DNA from: Desulfobacterales bacterium
GTDB lineage: Bacteria; Desulfobacterota; Desulfobacteria; Desulfobacterales; CAFBRK01
Reading direction: 5' to 3'
DNA: 33,723 nt
Assembly: GCA_021737185.1 (NCBI GenBank)
Contig: JAIPEL010000042.1
Location: 1 to 33,723 of the forward strand
How positions within the stretch are numbered: the first letter of the stretch is position 1; each line of letters opens with the position of its first letter. Made by a program: the position numbers and the translations under genes. Of the stretch, positions 1-7,532 are shown in pieces. Below the pieces are notes generated by a model. It was given only the letters and a program-made list of their open reading frames with translations. It was not told the origin of the DNA and did no database searches.

Positions 1-25
1 CGTAAGCGTTCTGTGATCCCCACCC

Positions 26-1597
26 CTACGCCGGGAAGGCGATCATTTCTGGAGTGAGCTGCTGGGGCAGGAGATTTTTGTAGTCTTCCTCGGTCTCGAC
101 CAGCGGCAATCTGTCGAACAGATAGCGGAGATAATAGTAGGGTTTGAGACCGTTGGCCTTGGCGGTTTCGATCAGGCTAAAGTAAAAGGCTGCGGCATCG
201 GCTCCGTTGGGATGTCCGGCAAACAGCCAGTTCTTCCGACCGACCACAAACGGACGGATGGCATTCTCGGCAAGATTATTATCCGGGCGCAGCCGACCGT
301 CTTCCAGATAGCGAACCAGGCGCTTCCAGTTACCGAGAGTGTAGCCGATGGCGGTTCCCAAGAGCCCCTTGGGCGGGGTCAGAGGCAGCTTGGCCTCCAG
401 CCAGCCTTTGAACTCATCGAGCACAGGTTCTGATTCCTCCCGGCGAAGTTGCCGGATGCCGACGGGGTCAAGCTCGAGCTCACGGGCCTTTTTTTCGACC
501 TGGTAAAGCTTTGCGATGAATTTGACGGCCTTTTCAGCAGCACCCTGCTTTTTCTTGCTGCTCCGGGCTTTGATGACCTTGTCGAACTTTCTGCGTGCAT
601 GAGCCCAGCAGCCTACGAGGGTGACCCCCTTTTCCCGGCCTAGTGCATCATAGCCGCCATAGCCGTCGCATTGCACGTAGCCCTGGTAGCCGGACAGATA
701 TTCCAAGGCCACCTTGCCCGAGCGGGTGGGATGATACCGGAACACCAGCGACGGATGCTCCGGGTCGCCGCCTCGAAACAGCCACATGTACGATTTGCTC
801 GTGTCTGCTTTATCAGGTTCTTGGAGAACCTGGAGGGTCGTCTCGTCGGCATTGACCACAGGTCCGGATCGGATTTCGCCCGACAACAGATCCACCAACT
901 GCCGATGCTTTTCGGCTACCTTTACCAACCATGAACACATTGTCGATCTTGGCAGTTCAACCCCCAGACGGGCAAAGATTTTCTCCTGCCGATACAGCGG
1001 CAGGGCGTCTTCGAACTTGGAACAGACAATGTGGGCGACCAGGCCGGAAGTGGCGTTGCTTTTTTCGATCAGCTGCGGCGGTGCCGGAGCGATCTTCACG
1101 GTGGGGCCGTCGTCCTCCACCCCTTCGCATTCCGGACAGGCGTACTTGTAGCGGATGTGCCGCTCGACTTGAAAGGTTGCCGGAACGTAGTCGAGCTTTT
1201 CGCTGACTTCCTCGCCGATGCGCTTGAGTTCGCAGCCGCAGGAGCAAAGCTTTTCAGAGTCGTCAAGGTCGTGAACGATCTCCACCCGTGGCAGGTCGGC
1301 AGGCAGCGGCTTTCGCCCACGCTTGTTGCGAATGTGACTGCCAACGACGATTTCCTCGTCTGTGTCGGGCTCGTCGGAACAAAGGTCGGCGGCATCTTCA
1401 AACAGCAGGATCTGGTTCCGGTTCTCCGGACGATGCTTTTCGGATTTTCGGCCGAAAATCTCGTTTTGCAAAAGCCGAATGTGTTCTTCCAGATGCTGGA
1501 TTTTTTCCTGGGATCGATTGTATTCACCGAGCAGTTCGGCAACGATTTGTTTGAGAGCGGCAGGATCTTCGGGCAGCTTGTTTACTTGCAAATTCAT
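26..1597 (-). CDS. tnpC: IS66 family transposase TnpC
   Basis: This is the DDE transposase of the IS66 element, 523 residues from the chosen ATG at 1597. An upstream in-frame ATG at 1633 would add 12 Cys-rich residues that do not look like the family. The N-terminus has a leucine-rich coiled coil (about residues 25-50). A zinc-binding-like cysteine group follows (CSCGC about 118-122, CPEC 154-157). The catalytic triad can be placed at D251 (NADET), D311 (QCDGYGGY) and E444 (NNLAENAIRP). The C-terminal GRKNWLFAG and the YYYLRYLFDRLP segment are IS66 hallmarks. The frame is intact, so the element could still be active. It is the last gene of the tnpABC unit, about 70 bp after tnpB. Confidence 0.93.
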   Translation of the reverse strand: MNLQVNKLPEDPAALKQIVAELLGEYNRSQEKIQHLEEHIRLLQNEIFGRKSEKHRPENRNQILLFEDAADLCSDEPDTDEEIVVGSHIRNKRGRKPLPADLPRVEIVHDLDDSEKLCSCGCELKRIGEEVSEKLDYVPATFQVERHIRYKYACPECEGVEDDGPTVKIAPAPPQLIEKSNATSGLVAHIVCSKFEDALPLYRQEKIFARLGVELPRSTMCSWLVKVAEKHRQLVDLLSGEIRSGPVVNADETTLQVLQEPDKADTSKSYMWLFRGGDPEHPSLVFRYHPTRSGKVALEYLSGYQGYVQCDGYGGYDALGREKGVTLVGCWAHARRKFDKVIKARSSKKKQGAAEKAVKFIAKLYQVEKKARELELDPVGIRQLRREESEPVLDEFKGWLEAKLPLTPPKGLLGTAIGYTLGNWKRLVRYLEDGRLRPDNNLAENAIRPFVVGRKNWLFAGHPNGADAAAFYFSLIETAKANGLKPYYYLRYLFDRLPLVETEEDYKNLLPQQLTPEMIAFPA

Positions 1598-1666
1598 TGT
1601 GTTACAGCTACCACAACAGCACGAATATGGCAAGTATTTTCAGCGTTTTTTAACGATAAAATACTT

Positions 1667-2020
1667 CTAAATCATCGTTTCGTAGAATAACTTTTCATGG
1701 CCGTTTACATGCCCGATATCCAGTCCCTCAAGAAGCCAATTCAATTGCCGAGCGTCCAGCTGCAGAACCTGCTCCCGGCTTTCGGGCCACGTAAAATAAT
1801 GCTTTTCCAGCCGCTTGTGCCACAGGCAAAAACCGTTTCGATCCCAGTACAAAATCTTGACCATGTTCCGCTTCCGGTTGCAGAAGGCAAACAGGTGCCC
1901 CGACAGCGGATCCAGTTCCAGTTCGTCTTCGACCAGAATCGAAAGCCCGTTGATCGCCTTTCTCATGTCGGTGCTGCCCACCGCCAGATAGATCCGGGTC
2001 CCGTACGGCAAAAACATCAC
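1667..2020 (-). CDS. tnpB: IS66 accessory protein TnpB
   Basis: This 117-residue protein is the IS66 Orf2/TnpB. The motifs IYLAVGSTDMRKAINGL near the N-terminus, HLFAFCNRKRNMVKILYWDRNGF in the middle, and WLLEGLD near the C-terminus are characteristic of the family. TnpB is required for transposition of IS66-type elements, though its biochemical role is not well known. Its start codon overlaps the tnpA stop by four bases, which suggests translational coupling. Length is normal for the family and no disruption is visible. Confidence 0.93.
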   Translation of the reverse strand: MMFLPYGTRIYLAVGSTDMRKAINGLSILVEDELELDPLSGHLFAFCNRKRNMVKILYWDRNGFCLWHKRLEKHYFTWPESREQVLQLDARQLNWLLEGLDIGHVNGHEKLFYETMI

Positions 2021-2361
2021 ATCCGCTCCAGGGTGTGAACCAGCTGTTGTAAAGCGATGGGATCAAAGCCACGCTCCACTTCGATACGCCGGTCGGCTCC
2101 GACGATCACCCGTAACGGTTTCGCTGAAGACTGAACCAGGCTGCGAATATTTTGTTCCGGCAGCGGAACACGGACTAACGAAATAGGGGCCGCTGTACGA
2201 GGTAGATACTTTTTTCTCCAGTAAACGAACTGATAAAGCTTTAAATCGTGCTGCCGGCAGTACTGGGATTGCTTCAGCCCGCTGGCCTTCCACGAGTCGA
2301 TGTGCTCTTTCCAATATCGGCGCTTTTCTCGAAGGGCGGCTTCCCGTGACTTGTCGCTCAT
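2017..2361 (-). CDS. tnpA: IS66 accessory protein TnpA
   Basis: This 114-residue protein is the first gene of the IS66 unit. The segment around residues 20-55 (KASGLKQSQYCRQHDL, then FVYWRKKY) is the usual helix-turn-helix-like region of IS66 Orf1/TnpA proteins. The C-terminal part (IEVERGFDPIALQQLVHTLERM) also fits the family. A good ribosome-binding site (ggaggagatc) sits directly before the ATG at 2361. The gene overlaps tnpB by four bases. No truncation is seen. Confidence 0.9.
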   Translation of the reverse strand: MSDKSREAALREKRRYWKEHIDSWKASGLKQSQYCRQHDLKLYQFVYWRKKYLPRTAAPISLVRVPLPEQNIRSLVQSSAKPLRVIVGADRRIEVERGFDPIALQQLVHTLERM

Positions 2362-2439
2362 GATCTCCTCCGCATCTGTGGTTTGCTGTTTCAGGCGGAG
2401 TCGATCATGGCATAGCTTTGGGATCCTGAGAAGATGGGG

Positions 2440-2649
2440 TTAAAAGAACGGATACGTCTCGCCGTCGCGACCCACGGAAACATACGGACCATCCGGCATT
2501 AAATGGCCATACCGGCTCTTGCTGCTGAGCACCCGCGCCTCAAAACCCTTCGCTGCCTTTCTGATCTCAAGCTTCCGTTTGCGGTCAGTAGGCAAAAAAA
2601 CGTCTAAAATCGGCCAATTTTTCAGGCCGTATTCAATAAAAACGGGCGG
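2440..2649 (-). pseudogene. Remnant of a broken gene between two IS elements
   Basis: An open frame of about 69 codons with no start codon runs from just after an in-frame TAA at 2650-2652 to a TAA at 2440-2442. The predicted peptide looks protein-like: it is rich in charged residues and includes KLEIRKAAKGFEARVLSSK and YVSVGRDGETYPFF. I do not recognise the family. Its last residues and stop codon lie inside the right inverted repeat of the IS66 element, so the natural 3' end was probably replaced by the IS insertion. The 5' end is lost near the IS1634-type element. It is most likely a relic of a host gene. Confidence 0.5.
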
Positions 2650-2660
2650 TTATCGTTTTG

Positions 2661-4440
2661 ACCAAGCTCCAAACTTGTAGGCACACAGATTGTCATTTTT
2701 GGGTTGCGCAGCCGGCACATACACGATATGTGCGTAAGCATGTATCTGAGAACGACAAAGCGCAAAAACAAGGACGGCTCAACCGTCGAGTACTACCAAC
2801 TGGCTCACAACGAACGGCACCCCGATACCGGGAAACCCGTTGCCAAAATCATCCACAACTTCGGCAGGGCCGACCAACTGGACCGCCAACAGTTGGTGCG
2901 GCTGTGCCAATCGATTGCCCGCGTCTGTGGGCTGGTCGTCACCGACCCTCTCGAACAAAGCAGTACATCGACGGGCATCGGCTTTGGAGACGATCTCAAA
3001 ATCAAACAGACCCTCGCACTGGGCTGTCCCATGGTCATCGAAGCCCTGTGGGAAAAGTTCGGATTGAGAAAGACCCTTCAAGACATCGAGAAGTCGGCCG
3101 GCGCCAAAATCCCTTACGAACGAGCCTTGATGGCAATGGTTGCCAACAGGCTGTGCGAGCCGGAGTCCAAACTCGGTGTCTGGGATCGGTGGTTGTCCAA
3201 GGTCTATCTGCCATCCTGCGCCGGGCTGAAGCTCAGACATATGTACGAGGCCATGGATCTGCTGCACGCTCATGCCGAGGAGGTCGAAAAGACCGTGTTC
3301 TTCCAGACCGCCGACCTGTTCAACCTGGAGGTGGATCTGATTTTTTATGACACTACCACCGCCTCGTTTAGTGTCGATTACGAAGACGACCCCGGCCGCC
3401 TTCCCAATGCGACGGTTCGAAAGTTCGGCCACAGCAAAGAAGGTTTTTGGGCGCCCCAGGTGGTGGTCGCTCTGGCCGTAACCCGCGAGGGCATCCCGGT
3501 GCGAAGTTGGGTTCTTCCCGGCAATACCGCCGATATCAGCACCGTGCAGATGGTGCGATCCGATCTTAGGGGATGGAACCTTGGCCGGGCCATGTTCGTT
3601 GCCGACTCGGGTATGAACTCAGAGGACAACCGGGCCGAACTTGCCAGGGCCTGCGGCAAATACCTTCTGGCCTGCCGCATGGCCAATGTTGCCGACATCA
3701 AACGCGACGTTCTGTCCAAGCGCGGCCGCTACACCGTCTTCAAAGACAATCTGCAGGCAAAGGAGGTCATCGTCGGCGATGGCGAGCGGCGAAAACGCTA
3801 CATCCTCTGCTACAACCCCAAAGAGGCCGAACGTCAGAAAAAGCACCGGGAGATGATCGTCAGCCTCCTGGAAGAAGAACTCCAACGACATAAGGACCAA
3901 TCGGCAACGGCTCAGTGGGCGATCGAGCTGCTTGCCTCCCGCCGGTTCAAGCGGTATCTGCGCGTTCTCAAGTCCGGCCAGGTGCGCATTGACCGGATGG
4001 CCGTCCGAGAAGCCGCCAAGTACGATGGAAAGTGGGTGATCGAAACCAACGACGACACCATCAGCCTGGAAGACGCCGCATGCGGATACAAGGGCCTGAT
4101 GGTGATCGAACGCTGCTTCCGCTCTTTGAAGCGCACCCAGATCCGGATGACACCGATGTATCATTGGGCCACCCGGCGCATCGAAACCCACGTCAAAGTC
4201 TGCGTGCTGGCCTTGCTGATCGAACGCATCGCGGAGCTGCAATGCGGCAAGCCGTGGCACCACATCCGTCGCGCGCTGGAGAAACTTCAGATCACAGAAT
4301 TTTTTAATTTAAATCACCGTGTGCTCATGCGGAACGAACTGCCGGCCGATACCCGCAACATACTTAATTTGTTAAAGATCACTCCTCCCAACCAAGTCGT
4401 TCGGCTGGAGGAACAGAGCTAAATTTTGTAGACACACGCT
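2661..4440 (+). mobile_element. IS1634-type (IS4-superfamily) element, ends not defined
   Basis: An intact IS1634-type transposase gene is flanked by related sequences. AGCTCCAAACTTGTAGGCAC begins at 2665, and AGCTAAATTTTGTAGACACA begins at 4417. These are in direct orientation, with about 16 of 22 bases alike after a one-base gap. I could not find matching terminal inverted repeats, so the coordinates given are only the span between these motifs. The left copy may be the right end of an earlier, lost copy of the same kind of element. Confidence 0.45.
2740..4422 (+). CDS. IS1634 family transposase
   Basis: This is a DDE transposase of the IS4 superfamily, IS1634 type, 560 residues. The start at 2740 is chosen because family members typically begin MYLRTTKRKNKDGS. 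In-frame TTG (2704) and ATG (2728) codons lie upstream. The catalytic residues can be placed at D204 (LIFYDTTTASF), D289 (MFVADSGMN) and E457 (GLMVIERCFRSLKR), the last within the usual Y-(2)-R-(3)-E-(6)-K type region. The C-terminus has THVKVCVLALLIERI, typical of the family. The gene is intact and stands alone, separated from the IS66 unit by the relic at 2440-2649. Confidence 0.92.
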   Translation: MYLRTTKRKNKDGSTVEYYQLAHNERHPDTGKPVAKIIHNFGRADQLDRQQLVRLCQSIARVCGLVVTDPLEQSSTSTGIGFGDDLKIKQTLALGCPMVIEALWEKFGLRKTLQDIEKSAGAKIPYERALMAMVANRLCEPESKLGVWDRWLSKVYLPSCAGLKLRHMYEAMDLLHAHAEEVEKTVFFQTADLFNLEVDLIFYDTTTASFSVDYEDDPGRLPNATVRKFGHSKEGFWAPQVVVALAVTREGIPVRSWVLPGNTADISTVQMVRSDLRGWNLGRAMFVADSGMNSEDNRAELARACGKYLLACRMANVADIKRDVLSKRGRYTVFKDNLQAKEVIVGDGERRKRYILCYNPKEAERQKKHREMIVSLLEEELQRHKDQSATAQWAIELLASRRFKRYLRVLKSGQVRIDRMAVREAAKYDGKWVIETNDDTISLEDAACGYKGLMVIERCFRSLKRTQIRMTPMYHWATRRIETHVKVCVLALLIERIAELQCGKPWHHIRRALEKLQITEFFNLNHRVLMRNELPADTRNILNLLKITPPNQVVRLEEQS

Positions 4441-4532
4441 GAATCTCGTTCATTTTGCAAACTCACGGCTGGCGTGGGTCTGCGACGAATCGTTCACTTA
4501 CTGAACGCAAACCCAAGTCAAGATGAATGTCT

Positions 4533-5147
4533 TCAATCACAAATATGTTGTTCAACATACCACCAAGAAGCATCATGTGAGCCCCTTCCCGGTCTATTAT
4601 CGAGAAAGAGCTTTTTGCCGTTGACTTCTTTGAGATAGAGAACCGTGTGATAAGCAGGCGATTTAGAGGCGGAGGAAAGTTTATCTCCAAAATTAATCCA
4701 AAAAGTTTTTTTGTCGTCCGGCGAAAAGAGAAGCACATCACCGGGCTGAAGTTTGTCATACTTTCTATCGGGCAGGGCAGGAGGGACTTTTATCTTGAGC
4801 GACTTGTATATCTCGCTTGCATAGGGATTGGGGTCCTTGAGCCGTTGTTCGATAAGATGCTTCTGGTTCTGCACCCACCGGTCGTTCATATTTTCAAATT
4901 CAACCTGCTCCAGCATGGCCTCAGGTTCCGCACCGCCCTTTTTGGCGTATTCAAGGGCCGATTCCAGTCTTTTTCTGTTGAGCCCTGCCAGGCTTTTCAA
5001 TTCCTCGTTCTTTTGCTTCGCCTCCTGTGCGGTTGCCAGCGCCGAGCGGGCGATCTGCTCGGCCCTTATGTTCCCTTGCGCCCGCGCCTTTCTGATGATG
5101 TTTCTGTCACCACTTTTCCTGAAGAATCTTCTCCCGCTTGGCCACAT
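4533..5147 (-). CDS. Permuted NlpC/P60-like (papain-fold) protein, probably 3'-truncated
   Basis: This 204-residue frame has a charged helical N-terminal half (about residues 15-105) rich in Lys, Glu and Ala. It is followed by a segment that resembles the permuted NlpC/P60 or YiiX type papain-like fold: LQPGDVLLF at 133-141, a His in YHTVLYL (about 167), and FLDNRPGRGSH near the end. In such proteins His comes first and the catalytic Cys lies further C-terminal. Here the frame stops soon after, and an IS1634-type element begins about 100 bp away, so truncation is likely. The only ATG (5147) overlaps the upstream SHOCT gene by 41 bp and no good RBS is seen. The function is inferred only from fold-like motifs. 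Confidence 0.5.
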   Translation of the reverse strand: MWPSGRRFFRKSGDRNIIRKARAQGNIRAEQIARSALATAQEAKQKNEELKSLAGLNRKRLESALEYAKKGGAEPEAMLEQVEFENMNDRWVQNQKHLIEQRLKDPNPYASEIYKSLKIKVPPALPDRKYDKLQPGDVLLFSPDDKKTFWINFGDKLSSASKSPAYHTVLYLKEVNGKKLFLDNRPGRGSHDASWWYVEQHICD

Positions 5148-5523
5148 ATTCCGGCTCTGTAATTAAGCCGTCTTGCTTCAACCGCTCCAGCTTGCGCAGC
5201 CGTGATTCGAAATCACCGGTATTTGGCGCGGCATCGACTGTATTTTCAAGGTGCACATCGAGAAGGGAATTCTGCTCGGGCGTCCTCTTCGACAGGAGCC
5301 TTGCATAAAAGACGATGATCGACAAACACGCCACCACCCAGATGAGGAGGAACACCCCCTGCAAGATCATCAAGCCCCCTTCCGAGGAAGAGGTATTTTC
5401 CAGGCCGACGACCACGCCGAAGACCAGGCCCAACAGCAGGAAAAAGCTGGCGATGACAATTCCGATTTTCGCCTGCAACGCCGTCAAGCCGCCGGGAGTG
5501 ACGTGAACCTTTCGTGCCGTCAT
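5107..5523 (-). CDS. Small membrane protein with C-terminal SHOCT domain
   Basis: This 138-residue protein has two hydrophobic segments likely to span the membrane (about residues 18-41 and 48-75). A polar linker follows, then a C-terminal SHOCT motif (about 105-138: LRKLERLKQDGLITEPEYVAKREKIL). SHOCT is a short helical domain found at the ends of many membrane proteins, thought to mediate oligomerisation. The start at 5523 is preferred because AGGAGG lies nine bases upstream; an ATG at 5541 sits before that RBS. It follows the WD40 gene by about 46 bp and overlaps the papain-like gene, so the three probably form an operon. The function is unknown. Confidence 0.72.
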   Translation of the reverse strand: MTARKVHVTPGGLTALQAKIGIVIASFFLLLGLVFGVVVGLENTSSSEGGLMILQGVFLLIWVVACLSIIVFYARLLSKRTPEQNSLLDVHLENTVDAAPNTGDFESRLRKLERLKQDGLITEPEYVAKREKILQEKW

Positions 5524-5569
5524 GGCGATTTTCCTCCTCATTTTTCATTGTGGCTTTTTTACGGAGCCC

Positions 5570-6983
5570 TCAGTTCTTGCTTCCGAACTGTGCAAGAAAC
5601 CCTCTCTGGAGCGCGAATTTTACCAGGTCGGGCCGAAAGAACTTTTCACGAAACTTCTCGGTGCCGTGGATTGTGCTCCCTACCCGTACATTGAGGTACT
5701 TTTCCCCGTTGGGGGAGGCATTGTAATACCCTTCAGGAGTGATCACCAGCCATTCCCCGTCAATGAAGCTGACAAAGCTCGCGATTTCCTTCCCTGTAAC
5801 AACATCGGTGAGGCGAACGGTGCCATCGTCCCTTTTCATCCCCCATGGTAAACGTGTCCAGAATAGCGCCGGTTCTCATGTTCATCAGGTGGATCCTGTC
5901 CGCTTCGGCCATGAAGATGCCGTCTCCGGAAGGGGTGAACTGAAACCCGCAAAGGTGTCCATCGGGAACAGAAAGCCTGCTGATCCGCTCGCCCGAAGGA
6001 AGGTGGTAGACGCAGACCACGTCTCTTCTTTTCTGTTCTTTTCCGTCGATCTCCTCGGCTAACAGGGCGATATGCGTCCCGTCCGGCGAAAAGGCAAAGC
6101 CTCCCATCTGCCAGCCGAGGGAGTGGGGGCTTTCCGGGGCGAATGTTCTTACCGGTTTGAGTGTGGCGGCATCCAGGACCTGGTACACTCGTTTTTCACC
6201 GAAAACCCCCACCAGGACCTTGTCCATCCGCGGGGACAGACCGAACAGCCTGGAACGCTCCGGCAATTGATCCAATTGATCCACCGGGATCTTCATGGTT
6301 CTGCCGGTGAGGGTGTCGGTTATGGAGAAAATCCTTTTCTGCTCCTTTGAAAAGAACTTTTTCACCGTTTCGTATCCGGCCTCTAACAGAAACCGGTTGT
6401 CCTCCAGAAGGGAGGCTGTCGACACTTTTCGCTTTAGGAAACCGGCCGTATCCCAAATGGCCAGATCGCTGAAACCGGAACCACTATAAAGAGTCGTCTG
6501 GTCTTCGGAAACAGCGATCCTCCGGATGCTGTCCCGGATGAACCCCAATTCTTTGAGCACCGTCCCGCTTTTGGCTTCCTTGATGAGGATTGCGGCGGCA
6601 TTGGTGTTGGGGATTTCCGCCACGAGGGCGGCATCGTCGGAACAAACAACTCTGCCGCTGTCTGTCCCGGCCTGTCTTGACCGGGCAAGGCCGGAACCTT
6701 CCTTGAAGGTCTTGAACTCAAGGGAATTGACCAGGGCTGCTGGCACGGCCTCCTCCACATGAAACTCGCCATAGGACCTTCCGGAAGCAACTTCCCAAAC
6801 AATAGCCTTGTCGAAACTGAAAGATGTCAGGTATTTGGAGGCTTTTGAGAAAATGAGAGAGTGCAAAGGCGAGCTGTTCCCGGACTGGGGATAGATGAGG
6901 GGTGTTTCGGAAGCAAGGGCCGCATTCAAGATACAAAATGAAAAGATACAAATGAAGAGAGCCGAACTTACGTTCTTTTTCAT
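5570..6983 (-). pseudogene. Secreted WD40-repeat protein gene with a frameshift
   Basis: From ATG 6983 the protein begins with a signal peptide (MKKNVSSALFICIFSFCILN, cleavage likely after ALA near residue 24). WD40-like blades follow (for example DLAIWDTAG, GGFAFSPDGTHIALL, CGFQFTPSGDGIFM). The frame runs off course after RTGAILDTFTMGDEK and stops at 5760. The other frame, from about 5830, carries the rest: DDGTVRLTDVVTGKEIASF, then EWLVITPEGYYNASPNG. That last motif is the usual tail of a WD40 family often joined to a caspase-like domain, and it closes at 5570. A one-base insertion in the AAAAGGG run near 5830-5836 would explain this. It may be a real mutation or a sequencing error. GAGGTG lies before the start codon. 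Confidence 0.7.
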
Positions 6984-7475
6984 AAGGCACCTCGGCACTG
7001 TCCGTTTATTTACATTTCGATAGCCACTAGCACGCTCAGGAAAAGGTTGGGTTTTATCTTTATCAAGGGTGCCGGCGTCTTCTTCTTTTTGGGGCCGGAT
7101 GGACCGGATGGGACTCATTTTCAATAGTGATGGTGAGGTGAGGTAGGTGATCGGTGGGGTGATAACAACTCGCTTTTCGCGACCTGCCATATCGCCGCCT
7201 CCCGAATTGTGTTTTGCCAGATTGTGTGCCCAACATGGCGTGTCGGCCGGATTCCGCCGATTGGGCAGCAAGACGATACTGGCGTGCCGCGCCCGGTGTC
7301 AAGCCAACTCTTGGGGCAGAGGGAAAAGCCGGCGAATTTCGGGCGGACTTCTCCGGAAACCCGGAAATAACGGCTTAAAAATACGCGTCCCCGTGGAAGA
7401 TGCGGCTGGTCAAACGACTGCTGCAATAGCTACGAACGATTTGACTCCCTCTTGGAAGTCCTTAGGATTAGGTTG
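6984..7475. other. Gene-free stretch with a GGTGA-rich patch
   Basis: I see no convincing gene in these nearly 500 bases between the divergent WD40 gene and msrA. Frames that run through it have no recognisable motif and are interrupted on comparison with gene-like codon use. A plus-strand purine-rich patch at about 7127-7165 repeats GGTGA or close variants (gtgatggtgaggtgaggtag). The right end is taken up by the proposed msrA promoter. The left end should contain the promoter for the WD40 gene, but I could not place it. Confidence 0.5.
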
Positions 7476-7503
7476 TTGAGTCGGGAACAAAATATCGTAT
7501 ACA
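7476..7503 (+). promoter_or_regulatory. Possible sigma-70 promoter for msrA
   Basis: TTGAGT (7476-7481) and TATACA (7498-7503) are separated by 16 bases and lie about 30 bases before the preferred msrA ATG at 7533. The spacing and the -10 match are reasonable. No operator could be identified. Confidence 0.4.
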
Positions 7504-7532
7504 CCTTCCTGCTTCTACGGGAAAACAAGCAG

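Larger units (their letters stand above)
2..2455 (-). mobile_element. IS66-family insertion sequence, apparently complete
   Basis: The element contains the three genes of a classical IS66 unit (tnpA, tnpB, tnpC), all on the minus strand. Imperfect terminal inverted repeats are visible. The left end from position 2 reads gtaagcgttctgtgatcccc, and the reverse complement from 2455 reads gtatccgttcttttaacccc. They share gta, cgttct and cccca blocks. IS66 elements are known to end in GTAAGCG-like repeats and to make 8-bp target duplications. Only one base lies left of the element, so the duplication cannot be tested here. The window begins essentially at the IS end, which suggests a contig broken at a multicopy element. 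Confidence 0.85.

Noticed and set aside
1031..1690. A 219-codon plus-strand frame across the IS66 transposase
   Set aside because: It is antisense to tnpC and has no recognisable domain.
4463..4759. A minus-strand frame overlapping the end of the papain-like gene, considered as its frameshifted continuation
   Set aside because: The shared region reads sensibly (LFLDNRPGRG) only in the 4533-5147 frame. The other frame ends in sequence with no family match, so continuation could not be supported.
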